From Chara braunii (lineage: Eukaryota > Streptophyta > Charophyceae > Charales > Characeae): a stretch of DNA of 37,686 nucleotides. The translations under genes and the position numbers were made by a program. The notes under the pieces are model-generated. The model worked only from the letters and a program-made list of their open reading frames with translations, did no database searches and had not been told where the DNA came from. Below, piece after piece: positions 9,801 to 21,208 of this stretch; position 1 is the stretch's first letter, and every line of letters begins with the position of its first letter. The stretch covers positions 1,004,791-1,042,476 of the forward strand of contig BFEA01000423.1 in NCBI GenBank assembly GCA_003427395.1, written 5' to 3'.

Positions 9801-10135
9801 CGTAGCACCGTGTTCGCGTTCGGAGGCGAACGAGAACATGTTCGCCCGAACGCGAACAAGCGCCAAAAACCCTCCGAACACAAACATAAAAAATATTAGG
9901 AAAAAAAAAAAAAAAGTTCTCTAAAAAAAATCTATGTTATTTTAAAAATTAGTACAAGCAACTTTTGCCTTGGAGTCATATTCAAATTCGTAGCCAATCA
10001 TGAGTTAAAAATTAAAAACCAAAAAAATAATATATATTTTTTTTTTCTTTACAAAAAAAAATTATGTTCGCCCGAACATGTTCGCGAGCTGTTCGCGTGA
10101 ACGTGAAGGGGAGCGAAAACGTTCGCTGTGCTACG
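9801..10135. mobile_element. 335-bp foldback (MITE-like) insertion inside the LINE
   Basis: The ends are perfect 8-bp inverted repeats, CGTAGCAC (9801-9808) and GTGCTACG (10128-10135). Inside each end lie clustered TTCGC/GCGAA motifs such as TGTTCGCCCGAACGCGAAC and TGTTCGCCCGAACATGTTCG. The AT-rich middle holds long A- and T-runs and no coding frame. Repeated subterminal motifs of this kind are typical of hAT-like elements, but I found no clear 8-bp target duplication. LINE-type coding sequence resumes on both sides. Confidence 0.65.
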
Positions 10136-11510
10136 CAGATCGGCACTATAACCAAATGGAAAAAACTAACTGCTGAAAGCCAAAACCTGACTTCCACGGT
10201 TTCATACAAGCAAACACTGATGAAAGAAAAAATTTGGGTTCCATGGTATGTTCGTGGATAGGGTGGAGAGAGCATCCAGCAAATAAAATCCTCAAATGGA
10301 TCATGCCGACTCCAAGTTTTTTGCACCTCACAGTGGCTCGACAGTATCCAGCAAATAAAATCCTCAAATGGATCCTGCCGACTCCAAATTTTCTTGCACC
10401 TCACTGTGGCTCCATGATGGCCTTACTAGAAGTCAAGAAAGATGGCCCCTCGGTTTTTCCACTGACATGGAAATTCCGGACTGGGAGCAAAGTACTAAAA
10501 GTTAAGGTCTCTACCAAGACCTTTTCGATCTGTTTCAGATGCAGGGAACGCAATCATATGGGAACCGATCCGAATTGTCCGAAGTTTTTGAAACAATAGA
10601 AGGAGCGAAAACTTCATTCCAACATGCTCGTGGAAGTTGAGGATGTCCCGGACACCTGGTTCATCATAGATTCCAACTACGATGGCTGGGTGTTTGACAA
10701 CAATTTGGACGACCCAAGAAAGCAGCAGGCAAGGTAACAAGCAATCCAACAAAGATAAACACCAACCCATTAATTGAATCTCGTGTGGTTAGAGAAAACA
10801 AAGGCAGGGAAGATCTGTTGTGGGACTTGGACCCAGTCCTAGAACAGGCAAAACAAGAATACGGCAAAGAACCAGCAGCTCTTCAAGAAATGTTGAGACG
10901 ATTGCAAGAGGCCTAACAGAGAAGGGCCAAGGCGCAAACAGACAACAAACGCACGCTGCACGAAGTAGACTTCCAAGGGATGACAGAGGTGGGTCTCAAG
11001 AAGAGGAAGGCAATGAGCTCAGATAAGAAAGGGACAAAACAGACCCATGCAGAAAAGGAAATAAAAATTACAGTTTCTAGTTCCCTCGACGACGATGCAA
11101 ACAGCAAAGCAAGCAAGGACAGCCAAGGGACAAGGGCCACAACCATGGGTAGTGCGTATGAGCCCCAACGGTCTCTTCAATGGTCGAAGGAATACATGGA
11201 AAAGGCTGACAGGGAGAGAGAACATGTGTTTGACATCTGAGAAGACTGTTTGAAGCACACTGAGAGATCCCACAAAAATGAGAAGAATGGGACAATCGCT
11301 GGCATTCAGAAGTCAAAAACTCAGTATGACACGCTAAAGAAAAAGAAGGCAGAGGAATTCTCTGAATACACTACCTTCAGAGATATGCAGAAAAAAAAGG
11401 GCAAGAGAACAAGGTTTAACAGACAAGGACAAGACAATTCTCAACACCGAAAACCACTTTCAGGATCTGCGCCCAAAGAAATGGAAGACGGAAAAATCAG
11501 AAAATGAAGG
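10136..11510 (+). pseudogene. LINE ORF1, C-terminal part with zinc knuckle (broken)
   Basis: The frame at 10234-10599 contains LTWKFRTGSKVLKVKV followed by a CCHC-like knuckle, with C at about 10531 and 10540, H at 10555 and C at 10576. The last gap is six residues, longer than the usual four, so the finger may be damaged. Plant LINE ORF1 proteins have this order, a beta-rich segment then a knuckle. Downstream frames (10820-11026, 10980-11240, 11250-11507) are Lys/Glu-rich and disrupted. A 72-bp tandem duplication at 10274-10414 repeats part of the coding sequence. Confidence 0.6.
10274..10414. repeat. 72-bp tandem duplication
   Basis: Two units start at 10274 and 10346. Both contain ATCCAGCAAATAAAATCCTC and a GTGGCTC end. 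In the encoded frame PANKILKWIMPTPSFLHLTV is followed by a near-copy. It lies inside the dead LINE ORF1. Confidence 0.85.
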
Positions 11511-12720
11511 AACCAAATTCAGATCAAGCAGAGGCAGAAGAGGAATCGGCACGTTCACTATTGGAAAAAAAAATGGTTGTGGTTGTAGCCCAAACAGAAA
11601 AATTAATGAAGTGGAATGCAGAGTACACACCACTACCATTCACCACATCACCAATGGGGAGGCACCACACATGGTGGCCTTGGCCAAATCAGCACGACTA
11701 ACATTGATAGACACCGGCCCACTGATTGCGGCCAGGTACGTCGAGAAAGAGGGAGAATAGTAGTTCGCCACAGATGTCTCCTTCACAATCCCAAGGATTG
11801 AGGACGGGAAGAATGTCACCAGTATTCTTCAAGAAAAGGTAACAGAGGGGTACCCATTGGGCGTGTACGAAACACTTGCCCTGGATGATGGTTAGGAGGA
11901 CTGAGAGGGGTGCCCACAGGGCGTGTACGAAACAGTTGCCATGGAAGATGCTTAGGAGGACAAATCATCCCAAGCTGGTCAGGAGGACCAGCAGGACTCG
12001 CGCCTTCTCCCCCCTGATTGCAAAACTACCAGACGGAACCAAGTTGAAGAGTGGGATGATGTGGAGGTCATGGAGAACCGTGACAGCGATTCCATATAGC
12101 GTGTTGGCAGGACCCGGCATCCCAGCGGAGTTGCTGGCAGTCTCGGTGGCACACCACTTGACTTCTGGGATTTTCGAAGCGATACAGTGATCTGAACTCG
12201 AGGGTGTTCGCCATCGATCTGGACATACTACAGAAGCCATTGCTCCGAGAGCGATATGGAGGAGTGGCAAGATGAGGACGAGGGAGTGGGATCAGAACCG
12301 ACCTTTGTCCCAGGACAAGGAACCAGTGGAAATGTGTAGAAATATAAGCTAGATGATTTTGTCACCACGGCGCAACGAGAGATGGTTAATGGAAGACCCA
12401 AAATTTGAGGTTCTTTACCGCATCACTACAGGCAATGTCATCGAAAACTTTGCGAACAAAATAACCAAGAAAAACGCAAAAAATCAAGGAAATATGGCAG
12501 TTTCGGTGAAAATTTCGTTGAAAATGACACCACCTATTAACCACAAGAAACCTGTCGAGTAATGCGTCAACAAAAATGGATGCGAGTGATCAGGCCCCCT
12601 CCTAGGCTGTTTACCACTATGATTGTACCCCTGCCTCTTCCCCGTAGCCTCAATGATGGAGATTTTTAGAAAGGGGGCAAACGCAAAGGAAGACCGGGAA
12701 GACTGGAAGACACAAGGGAT
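11511..12720 (+). other. LINE spacer or decayed ORF1-ORF2 junction
   Basis: Several short plus-strand frames occur here (11504-11701, 11876-12190, 12353-12562), none assignable. A 60-bp tandem duplication lies at 11845-11964 (GGGCGTGTACGAAAC in each unit). Its position between the ORF1-like and endonuclease segments suggests decayed LINE sequence. Confidence 0.4.
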
Positions 12721-12721
12721 A

Positions 12722-13745
12722 GTCATTAGGAGCTAGAATATTAATGGTCTCAAAAACATTGCCGACAAAGAAGGAAAAATGAATGACATAATCAAAGGAC
12801 TTATCGTTCACAGAAATAAACTGGCAGATATCATATTGCTGCAAGAAACTCACTTCACCTTCTCAGCAAAACACAACAAAATTCAAATTTTTTAATCAAG
12901 GAAACTGGGAGGAATGAAATATGGTCCTCAGGTAATACATAAGACACGAAAGGAACAACCATCCATATGCCAAAATCATCCCCCTTATACACGTTTGGGT
13001 CGATAGTGGGCAAAGAAGCGGACACGATAGACGGTAGATGGTGCCTTATGGATATAAAGTGGAAGGAGGAGTTCAGAGTAATCAATGTCTACTCACCAAA
13101 CGGCTCTTCGGACAGATCAACATTTATAACAAACATCAGTCAATTGATCCCCCCTTTGTCGGCCTTCATTATGGTCGATGACTGGAGTACAACTATAGAC
13201 CCCGCCACAGATTGTATACCTAGGTATACAATCTAGTCGGGGTCACACAGGAGGCGGCGCCCATCCAAAAGTTGATGATGGACTACAATCTAGTCGAACC
13301 ATACCGGACCTTACGTCCGAGAACAAGAATCTTCACATTGGTTAAAAAGAACCATGGGCCACCACACCGCTTTCTCCTTCATTTTTTCCTGATCCTGGGG
13401 ACACTAATCGAGACAGCTAAAAGCGTTGAGAACATATCTCTCACACCATACCCGGGTCTGGACCACAAGCCCATCAAGCTCATAATTAGCTTCGAGCAAT
13501 ATGTCAAAAAGGGATCTAGCTTTCACAAACTCAACAACTCCTTTCTGCTGAGCCGGACTTTTCAGGTACGAGTTCAAGAGTGTTGGCATAATTTGAGGGG
13601 TGCCTACCTACCCATACAGGATCGGTGGGAGTGGTTTCAAGAAAGTTATTCCACATTGTTACAAACGGTTGCTAACGACCGACAGGAAGCAAAGGAAGCA
13701 AGCGTTGGAGACAGCCTTGCAGATCGTGGAGACAAATCTGATTGA
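12722..13745 (+). pseudogene. LINE ORF2, APE-type endonuclease domain (broken)
   Basis: NINGLKNIADKEGKMNDIIK begins at 12737 and reaches DIILLQETHF (catalytic Glu of the QETH box, about 12842-12853). In later frames come GRWCLMDIKWKEEFRVINVY (about 13033), WSTTIDP (about 13183, matching the usual DWN-DP box) and LDHKPIKL (about 13456, the SDHxP-type box). This is the nicking nuclease of L1-type LINEs. The domain is spread over several frames with stops. A perfect 26-bp palindrome at 13209-13234 disrupts it. Confidence 0.8.
13209..13234. repeat. perfect 26-bp palindrome
   Basis: AGATTGTATACCT is followed immediately by its exact reverse complement, centred on CCTAGG. There is no loop. It lies in the LINE endonuclease region and ends the reading frame there. 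Confidence 0.95.
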
Positions 13746-15795
13746 TACCCTCTTTTGCACTTCAAACAAAAACATTTGAAAAGGCAAGAGAATAACTCAC
13801 TATGTGGAAATGGTGGGAACTAAAGGGATTACAAATAAGAGCCAGAATAAACGAATACGAATTGTTAATGTGAAAACAGAATCAAAGCAAACTCAAGGGC
13901 CAACGCGATAGAAAGTTTGAAAACCTCTCAAATCCAATTGAAACAGTGACAAGCAGCGAAGGAATGTTGAATATAGCAAGGAATTCTACGAAGAGCTCTA
14001 TCACACGAAGACCCCTATGCCTAGTCCGCCCAGCACCAAAGAGGCAAGAACTAGGATGTTACAATACCTGGAACAAACGATACCTCAGGAACAAGCAGAA
14101 GCTCTGGACAAGTCCATCGCAAATTGTTGCCTGAAGTAAATAAGTAACCAGGAATTCACGGGCGGGCAAAATCATTATGGGAAAATTATGGCCGCCCTTA
14201 GGGGGCGATCTGCTAAACTTCTACAACAACGGCTGGCTCAAGGGGGGATTGGGAAACTCACTGAGTGGCAGCGTGGTCACTTTGTTCTACAAAAAAAGGG
14301 AGAAAGAAGATATCAGGAATTATAGACCCATGTCACTTCTAACACTTCTCTATAACATACTAGCCAAAGCTCTTGCCTTTTGAATCCTCGGGCTGACAAA
14401 CAAATCCTCTCATATAGACCAAACCGGCTTCATCCCTGGGAGATAAATCTTGGAGAACGTATTGACCCTCAATGAAGCGGCCAACAATGTAAAAGAAAAA
14501 ATGATTAACACAACAATTCATTTTTTCGACTTTGAAAAGGCCTACGCCCAAGTCAATTGGGCCTTTCTCAATGCAAGCATGGAAAAGATGGGAGTGGGCC
14601 CAAATTTTAGGAAGGGGGTGCACATTCTGTATAATGACGCCATAAGGCTCGACCAAGTCAATGGCTTGCTCTCTGCCTGCTATCCAATATCTCGATCACT
14701 TCGCCAAGGGGACCCACTAACTCCCCCAATCTTCCTCTTCGTCATGGAAGCAATAGCCTCGTTCCGACGCAAAGATCCCTCCATACACAAGGCTATCAAA
14801 GGGCAATGTAACAGCAGCCCACCACCTACAGTTCCCAATAGTCATAATGTTTGCAGACGATCTCATGATCCTCATAAGAGTTTCGAACTCTTTGTTCAAC
14901 GCATTCGTAAGAGCAATCGAAGCGTTCAGACTGACATCAAAAATGAAGATTAATTGGAAGAAAACAATCTGTTGGTGGCTATCGAAGGAGGAGGCTCCCC
15001 AACTTCAAGGCCCCAAGGGAGACATGACATGGGAGACAACGAAGACCCCTACGCGATATCTAGGCATCTTGCTGACAAAAGACAGCTTTGCCCCTCAAAT
15101 GGCCCAAATATACTCATCAAACAAATTAACAAACTGGGCAAATGGGGTAGCACATTCACATCATCGTTGGGTCAAGCACTAGCCATCAACACATCCATTT
15201 TCTCAATGATGTGGTATATAGTGTCAATTTGGACAGTTCTGGACCATACAATCAAAAAACTTAATTGTAAAGAGAAGGCATACTTGTGGTCGGGCGACCC
15301 CAACAAAGAGAACTGCATACCAAAGATAGTATGGCATTACATCACAAGGAAACCAGCCAAAGGAGGTTTTGGTATCATAGACCCCAAACAGGAAACCAAA
15401 GCCTTACAAGTTACTTCGATAGTCAAACTACTGAATAAACCTGGTACAACATAGAATAAATTGGCCTTGGATAGCATCAACGGCCTAGCACCTACAACCA
15501 CACCAGCAAATATGTCCGGTCTGTTCTGGGTAATGACCAAGGAATGAAGCCGAAGTACAGGGCGCATAAATCAACGAAGAGGAACATGTCCAAACGAAGT
15601 CAAGCCCCCCACACCATCTTGGACTGCACTGCTACAGATATGGCGAGAAGTCATGTCGAAGAAGGGGGGTAGACCCAAATCCAAAGATGTACTAAGGCAA
15701 CCCCTGTTTGGTAATCCGTGGGCAAGAGACGAAAGTGATCACCAACTATCCCTTAAGCCTAGAGGAAGGACATGGCTACCGTGGATCAAACAAGT
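13746..15795 (+). pseudogene. LINE ORF2, reverse transcriptase and C-terminal region (broken)
   Basis: RT motifs are visible in order across frames: LFYKKREKEDIRNYRPMSLL (about 14285), FFDFEKAYAQVNW with the first catalytic Asp (about 14522), RQGDPLTPPIF (about 14700), MFADDLMILI with the catalytic FADD (about 14847) and TRYLGILLTKD (about 15053). The usual connection region follows (NKLGKWGS, YLWSGDPNK, KGGFGIIDP, 15120-15400), then DVLRQPLFGNPW (about 15690). Together with the APE domain this marks an L1-type LINE. Many stops and frameshifts make it inactive. No 3' UTR or poly-A end is present: the frame runs straight into a gypsy RT at about 15795. Confidence 0.85.
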
Positions 15796-16144
15796 CTTTC
15801 ACGAGTACTTAGACAAGTTTATCATCGTGTACCTCAACGATATCCTTATCTTTATTAAGACTGTAGAGGAGCATGCTAAGCACGTGAAAACAATGTTAGG
15901 GATCCTAAGACAGCACCAATACAAGGTTAACTTGGAGAAATGTGAATTTGGTCGCACCAAGATCTTATACCAAGGTCATAAAATTTCCGTTGATGGTTTG
16001 TGGTCGGACGATGCTAAAGTGGCCAGCATACGTGACTGGCCCAGACCTCAATCTGTGACTAAGGTGAGGTCATTCTTGGGGATGACGGGCTACTATCGCC
16101 CATTCGTAAAAAAATCACAGCACAATAGTCTCTCCTCTAACTGA
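15653..16144 (+). pseudogene. in-frame LINE-gypsy chimeric open frame
   Basis: An ATG-started frame of 163 codons. Roughly the first 46 residues (through RTWLPWIK) fit the LINE ORF2 C-terminus. From QVFHEYLDKFIIVYLNDILI onward it is Ty3/gypsy RT palm sequence, followed by VNLEKCEFG, HKISVDGL and VRSFLGMTGYYRPF. The usual YLDD is YLND, so a catalytic Asp is lost. The junction is near 15795. It arose by truncation of the gypsy 5' part and joining to the LINE. A functional fusion protein is unlikely. Confidence 0.75.
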
Positions 16145-18163
16145 CCTCACGCGCCTTGACACCCCTTGGGTGGACCGAAGAGTGTGAGGCAACTTTCAAG
16201 AGGTTGAAGTATGCCCTGGCGCACCATGAAGTCAAACTTTTGGATTTTGAACAACCCTTTGTTGTGAGCACAGACGCCAACCAATATGGCATACGTGCGG
16301 TCCTTGCGCAGAAGGGGGGGGGGGAAGTTTAGGTCGATCGAGTACATGAGCAAAAAGATGTCATCTCATAAATTAGCCAAGTCCACGAATGAGTGTGAGC
16401 TCTATACCCTTTATAGAGCGTTGGTCCATTGGAGGCACTACCTCCTAGGCAGATTCTTTTATGTGAGATCAGACCATGAGACGCTGTGTTCGATTGAGAC
16501 ACAGCCCCTACTCTCTGACACACCCAAGAGGTGGATTGAAGTCATAGACATGTATGACTTCAAGCTCCACCCTCTAAAAGGAGAGTACAACAAAGTGGTT
16601 GATGCACTATCGCGAAAGGCACACTATCTGGGCGAGCTAGTGAATGAGTTTGGAATTTCTGACAATGTAACTCAATGGTGGAAGTCTATCGAGAGGACGT
16701 GGTCATGTATGAGATCATTCGCAAACTGGATGCTAAAGAAAAGGCTACTTTCGATGAGTTCTTGTTGGTCGGCGACTTGTTGTTCCTTGAGAAGGCTAGG
16801 AATAAACAATTGTGTTCCGCATAGAGAGTCCTTGCGCAGTCTATTTTTAGGTGAGTGTCACGATGCAACCGAACGTTTTGGGTATAAAAAGACAACAGCA
16901 AATTTAGTGAAAAATGTTTGGTGGCCCACAATGATGGACGATGCGAAAGCATATGCCGAGACTTGCCAGGTTTGTCAAGCTAAAAGCGCAAGCACCACTT
17001 GGGCTTATCAAGCTCTTGCCTATCCCTGCTAGACCTGGTCAGTGTCCATGGACTTCAAGGATACTCTTGTGACCAGCAAGAGCGCTAAGAGACACATCTT
17101 CGTCATTGTGGACAGGTTCAATGAGTACGCTAGACTTATCGCCATGCCTGAGACAACTAGGACTGACCACGTCATCAAGCTATTTAGGGAAAACTGCGTA
17201 AGTGACTTCGGTCTGCCTAAGTCTATTGTGAGCGATAGGGATGTCAGATTCACTAGCGAATTGTGGCAAAGTACAGCCCAACAGATGGGCACCCGACTAC
17301 AAATGACATCAGGGAACCACCCTGAGTCAAACAGACAGGCCGAACAGATGAATCGGGTAGTGCAACACTTGCTTTGGCATTATATGAATCCAGGTCAAGA
17401 TGACTCGGATGACAAGTTCTCTCTCATCACCAGCCTGTATAACAATGTTGTGCATAGCACTACCGACGAGACCTCCAACCAGCCTCGGCTTGGTTGGAAG
17501 CCCAGATCTTCTCTTGACTTCCTGTTGCCTGAAAACCAGCCAACCGCAGCACCTGGTAGCATAGAGTTTATTGTCAAGTATGAACAGATGCTGTAGCAAG
17601 AGGTAGAACACATTAAGAAAGCTCAAGATGCCATGTTTGCATCTGAGAACAAACAAAGACAACAGTCTGCATTTCAGGTAGGTGAACGAGTCTGGGTAGA
17701 GTCATTTGAGTTGGGACAGAAGTTGGGAATCTCACGTAAATTAATGCCACAGTACGTTGGACCCTTGGAAATCCTTGATATAGTGGGAGATTAACCAGAT
17801 GGTCCATATGTCATTCACATCCCTGGTCACCTCTGCACACACCCTGTTTTCCATGCCTCCAAGTTGGCACCTTTCGCTGAAACTGACCAGTTTCCCTCAA
17901 GAAGATCTATGCTGCCCCCAACCATGGATGGACACGTGGAGTCGTGGACATCGGCGACATTGTTGAGCACAAGCTGATACCTGTGCCCAAGCCTCCAGGC
18001 AGGGGACGCCCTCCAAAACCGCAGATGCAGTATAGAGTGCAGTTCAGACACCATACGGATCCTAAAGAATATCGGTGGTTCACAAGAGAAGAGCTAGTAA
18101 AGACTGCTCCCCGAATTATCTCAAGCTATGAACAAAATTTAAAAGGGAAGCAACCTATTGTGT
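15796..18163 (+). pseudogene. Ty3/gypsy element A, RT to chromodomain-like end (broken)
   Basis: Domain order RT thumb, RNase H, zinc-binding integrase, integrase core, C-terminal domain. RNase H: TDANQYGIRAVLAQ (about 16270), SDHETL (about 16470), NKVVDALSRKAHYL (about 16590). HHCC zinc site: ends ETCQVCQAK (about 16960). Integrase core: SMDFKD (about 17042), VSDRDVRF (about 17230) and NRQAEQMNRV (about 17330), so the D-D-E residues are mostly recognisable. C-terminal: GERVWVE, HPVFHASKLAPF, then a chromodomain-like QYRVQFRHHTDPKEYRWFTR (about 18030-18090). Gag, protease and the RT fingers are missing, and several stops interrupt the frame. Confidence 0.9.
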
Positions 18164-18190
18164 AGCGACTTCTCAAAGGACTATCGAAGT

Positions 18191-18204
18191 AAAGGAGGAG
18201 GGAG
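18191..18204 (+). promoter_or_regulatory. polypurine tract of element A
   Basis: AAAGGAGGAGGGAG lies directly before TGTGAGG, where the LTR starts, and just after the element A coding region. It would prime plus-strand DNA synthesis. Confidence 0.8.
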
Positions 18205-19209
18205 TGTGAGGGTTATTGCCTCGGCATAGGGCCCTGCAGCAGGTGTGTGCCCGCCCTAAGTGAAGACGCCCCCCCTGAGCCTCAATGCGCCCTGAACTCG
18301 TCAATATTTGCAAATCTTGGTCGGCACCAAACATTTGCCACGCGCCAGTTGGTGACATCCACCTTGCTCGTGAGAATCCAAAATATTTGTGAGCCTTCGA
18401 GGCCCTTCCCGCACGTGGTGTAAGCACGGAGCACCGCACGTTTGTGCCTCTGTCTGGTCAGTCCTAGTTTCAAACAGTGGCCTGGGACCCACTGACTGAA
18501 GGGGCCTAACCAATTCGGTCCCAGGCCAGTGTCTGAAAGGGCCTGGGCGCAAACAGTTTGACCGAGATTGAAGCTACTAGAAACTCTATCTCAGGTGGGA
18601 AGCGAGCGATAGCACCCGCCCGGGTGGATAGCCGAGCACTTGCAAGCAGATGCGGCAGCGCTGCTGGAGCTAGCACTCGCGGGCTGCTGCGCTAGTGCAT
18701 AGGCAAGTGTGCGCACGCGTGCGGTCATGCGAAAAGGCAAGGCGCTGCGCCATAGCCAGCCCCCATAGCCGGGCTTGGCTAGGTGGTGGTGGTCTTCGTG
18801 TATGAGGGTGAAGTCGTGGGTGATGAAGTCAAGAGTGAGAGAGAGAGCTAGAAATCGGGTTGATGATGTGAGAGCACGTACCTGGTCTTGGCAATGGTCT
18901 ACAAGGGTCGACAACTTCATGTACTTCGGTTCTATTGCTGACGTCAACCGGATGAATTGTCATTCGTAGGCTGCTAGTAAGTTGTGTGATCTTAGTTTGG
19001 GCGGTGAGCGCCAAGTAGGAGGAAGGACTCTAGATACATATGTTGGTCATGGCAAGAGTATGCTCTTATTGACATTCGGATTTAGTGCTTTGTTTCTCCC
19101 TTGGTGGCATATCAGTGCATTACTGCTTTCTGGACAGCTTTTGGACTTGCTCGCTTTCAATGTGATTTTGCACTCTGGCATTTCTTCGCTACTGCGCATT
19201 TTCCTTGCA
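18205..19209 (+). mobile_element. LTR of element A
   Basis: It begins TGTGAGGGTT right after the polypurine tract. A TG...CA end is proposed at 19209 (CCTTGCA), because three bases later a primer-binding-site-like sequence starts, the same spacing as in element B. The length would be about 1005 bp. It contains hairpins, for example GGCCTGGGACC/GGTCCCAGGCC (18479-18489/18517-18527). Open frames inside it (for example the hydrophobic 18982-19311 frame, which runs past the end) are by-products. No second copy of this LTR is in the window, so the right end is inferred. Confidence 0.6.
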
Positions 19210-19212
19210 ATT

Positions 19213-19224
19213 TGGTATCGAAGC
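19213..19224 (+). promoter_or_regulatory. degenerate tRNA-Met primer-binding site
   Basis: TGGTATCGAAGC differs at two positions from TGGTATCAGAGC, the initiator tRNA-Met site seen intact in element B. A three-base gap separates it from the proposed LTR end. Its presence downstream of an LTR that also follows a polypurine tract is unexpected. Confidence 0.5.
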
Positions 19225-20075
19225 TGGTTCAAGCCGCTCCACTGGCTCCTTCGCAATATTTGTTTGGTGCTTCGTTGGACATGGTGGGGCAGTGATAACA
19301 CTTGTGCGTAGGGTGAGTGGCGGCCCAAGGTTGTGTGGGCGCGCTTGGAAGGCTATGTGGTGACATAGGGATGCACGCTGGATGATGAGAAGCTTGCGAC
19401 GTGGCAATTTAAGTCGAGGTGGAACTGCATTGCATTGTGGGTTGTGTCGAGGCATCGACCGCTCATCATAAATGCACGTCAGGTTACTGGTGAGAAATAT
19501 GTGGTTGGGGGCAGCATTATGAGGTACGTTGCTCCTTACCTTATCCACCCTCTTTATTACTTCTTACCGTGAGGAAGTGAGTTCTGTCTTGAGAGACCTC
19601 TCATTGTAAAGTGTCGCGAGCGCTCAACCTTAAGAGTTGACATTCTTCCTGCGGAGCATGCTGCTGGGAGACCGGGTGGCCTCTGAAGGGCCCTGAACGA
19701 AGCACTCGGGTCATGGTCACCATGCCAACCCGCTGGGACTACCGTAGTACATGCATGCCTTGCCGTTTGTCCTTGGTACTGCTTGCTGCACTGTAGAGGG
19801 AACATGGACTGACCAGTCCTAAGAGGGACGCCTACGAGACCCCCTATAAATATTTCTCCCGAGATCTGAGTTGAATACTGGTTGTGATCGTCATCCTGTC
19901 TGCGACGTTAAATCATTCCCAAGGACCTTCGGGGCTGTCCTTAAACTGCCTCTTGATCAGCCAGATTAACCGGATGGAAGGTTCGTTGCACGAGAGGATA
20001 AAGAATGGGCAGAACTGGTCATAAGCGATTTCTTGGGCCCACCAGGATGTCGACATCAAGTGACTACTCAAGAGC
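19225..20075 (+). other. possible leader of a second element A unit, interrupted by element B
   Basis: No gene is recognised. If the LTR/PBS reading is right this is 5' leader sequence. It contains a TATA-like CTATAAATA (19844-19852). Element B begins at 20076. Confidence 0.35.
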
Positions 20076-20664
20076 TGTGTTACATACTGATGCCACACGA
20101 GTCCCTTTCGGACCCGACCACTAGGCTAAGGGGTACTTTAGGCCGGCCCAGCCAAATGCCGGACCCTTCTCCCGGTAGGCCGCATTGAAGCCACCGGTTG
20201 GTTTCCTGCAACAAACCAGGTCTAGGCCCGAACGACATTACCATTGGGCCTGGCGGCGTTCTTGAGGCTGCCACTCGCGGGTCAGATCTAAATCGTCAAT
20301 CTTGACGATCCAGATCACAGCGCGCTGGGCAGCATTGAGGCCGACCGGCTGCCGGATGGTACTTAGGCCGGTCCAGCGATCTTTCCTGCAGCTTGGAGCA
20401 GCGGCATTGAGGAGCGACCGCGCTGTGCTATTCTGGGTTCAGCGCAGCGCTAAGTTTAGCGCACTGCAGTAAGGAAGCGCGAGGAGGGAGACTTACCTGA
20501 CAACAGCCACCAACGCCATAGCTCCCAGCAGCACAGTCGTCTCCCGCAGCAGCCAAGGTGCCACCTTGTCCCATCAGGTAGGGCCTGGCGCTACTCGCCA
20601 TCTCCGCCCATGCTCTGCCCCTCTCTTCTCCTTCTTCTTCGAACTTTTCCTTCCTCTCCCTCAG

Positions 20665-20695
<31 letters not shown>

Positions 20696-21193
20696 CTCCA
20701 GACTAGAGACTTGATACGAGTTGGACAGAGATCAGTAATTAGACTTCGGTGGTAGAAGGCTGTGATACTTACCAGATTCGAGACATTGGAGATAGTTGGG
20801 CTGGATACCAGGCGGCATCACAGATCGAACATCGGTTACCTTAGGATTTTGTACCTCCGACATCGGTGACTTATGTCCACGACATTCTGATTTTGGATTT
20901 TGTACCTCCGACATCGGTGACTTATGTCCACGACATTCTGATTTTGTTCAGCGACATTTAAGACTACCATTTCGGTGACCTTCCCATTCATTTGTGTATG
21001 ATTGTAGGGGACCTGAAGCATCGTCTATGTATGGTCTTCAAACCCCCCTCCATCTCACGATTGCTTGTGTGTTGAGTGATGTTTGGGTGAGAGAAAGTCC
21101 AGTTCTCAGACTTCCGTTGTATACATGCTCATCCTATATTGGTTGATCTTTGGTTATGCGCATACTTGGTGAAGTATTCACTAGTATGCAATA
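20076..21193 (+). mobile_element. 5' LTR of gypsy element B
   Basis: It starts TGTGTTACATACTGATGCC and ends just before GTT plus the primer-binding site. It aligns along its length with the 3' LTR at 24262-25419. Differences include many substitutions, a 51-bp tandem duplication here (20844-20945), absence of a 14-bp insert present in the other LTR near 24640, and loss of about 90 bp near 20990. The LTR carries a GATC-flanked hairpin (20285-20316), GCGCTAA/TTAGCGC (20447-20462) and a CTT microsatellite (about 20667-20697). The final dinucleotide is TA where the 3' LTR has CA. Confidence 0.9.
20844..20945. repeat. 51-bp tandem duplication within the 5' LTR
   Basis: Two adjacent units start at 20844 and 20895, each with GGATTTTGTACCTCCGACAT and CCACGACATTCTG. 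The 3' LTR has a single unit, so the duplication post-dates insertion or arose during one replication cycle. Confidence 0.9.
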
Positions 21194-21196
21194 GTT

Positions 21197-21208
21197 TGGT
21201 ATCAGAGC
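21197..21208 (+). promoter_or_regulatory. primer-binding site of element B (initiator tRNA-Met)
   Basis: TGGTATCAGAGC is the classic plant LTR-retrotransposon site, complementary to the 3' end of initiator tRNA-Met. It lies three bases after the 5' LTR. Confidence 0.93.

Noticed and set aside
11700-11750. LIDTG peptide resembling an aspartic protease motif
   Set aside because: The flanking residues do not fit a retroelement protease and the setting is a LINE; a five-residue match is not enough.
18982-19311. Hydrophobic 109-codon frame that could be a membrane protein
   Set aside because: It spans the proposed LTR end and primer-binding site of element A and starts in LTR sequence; hydrophobicity comes from T-rich DNA.
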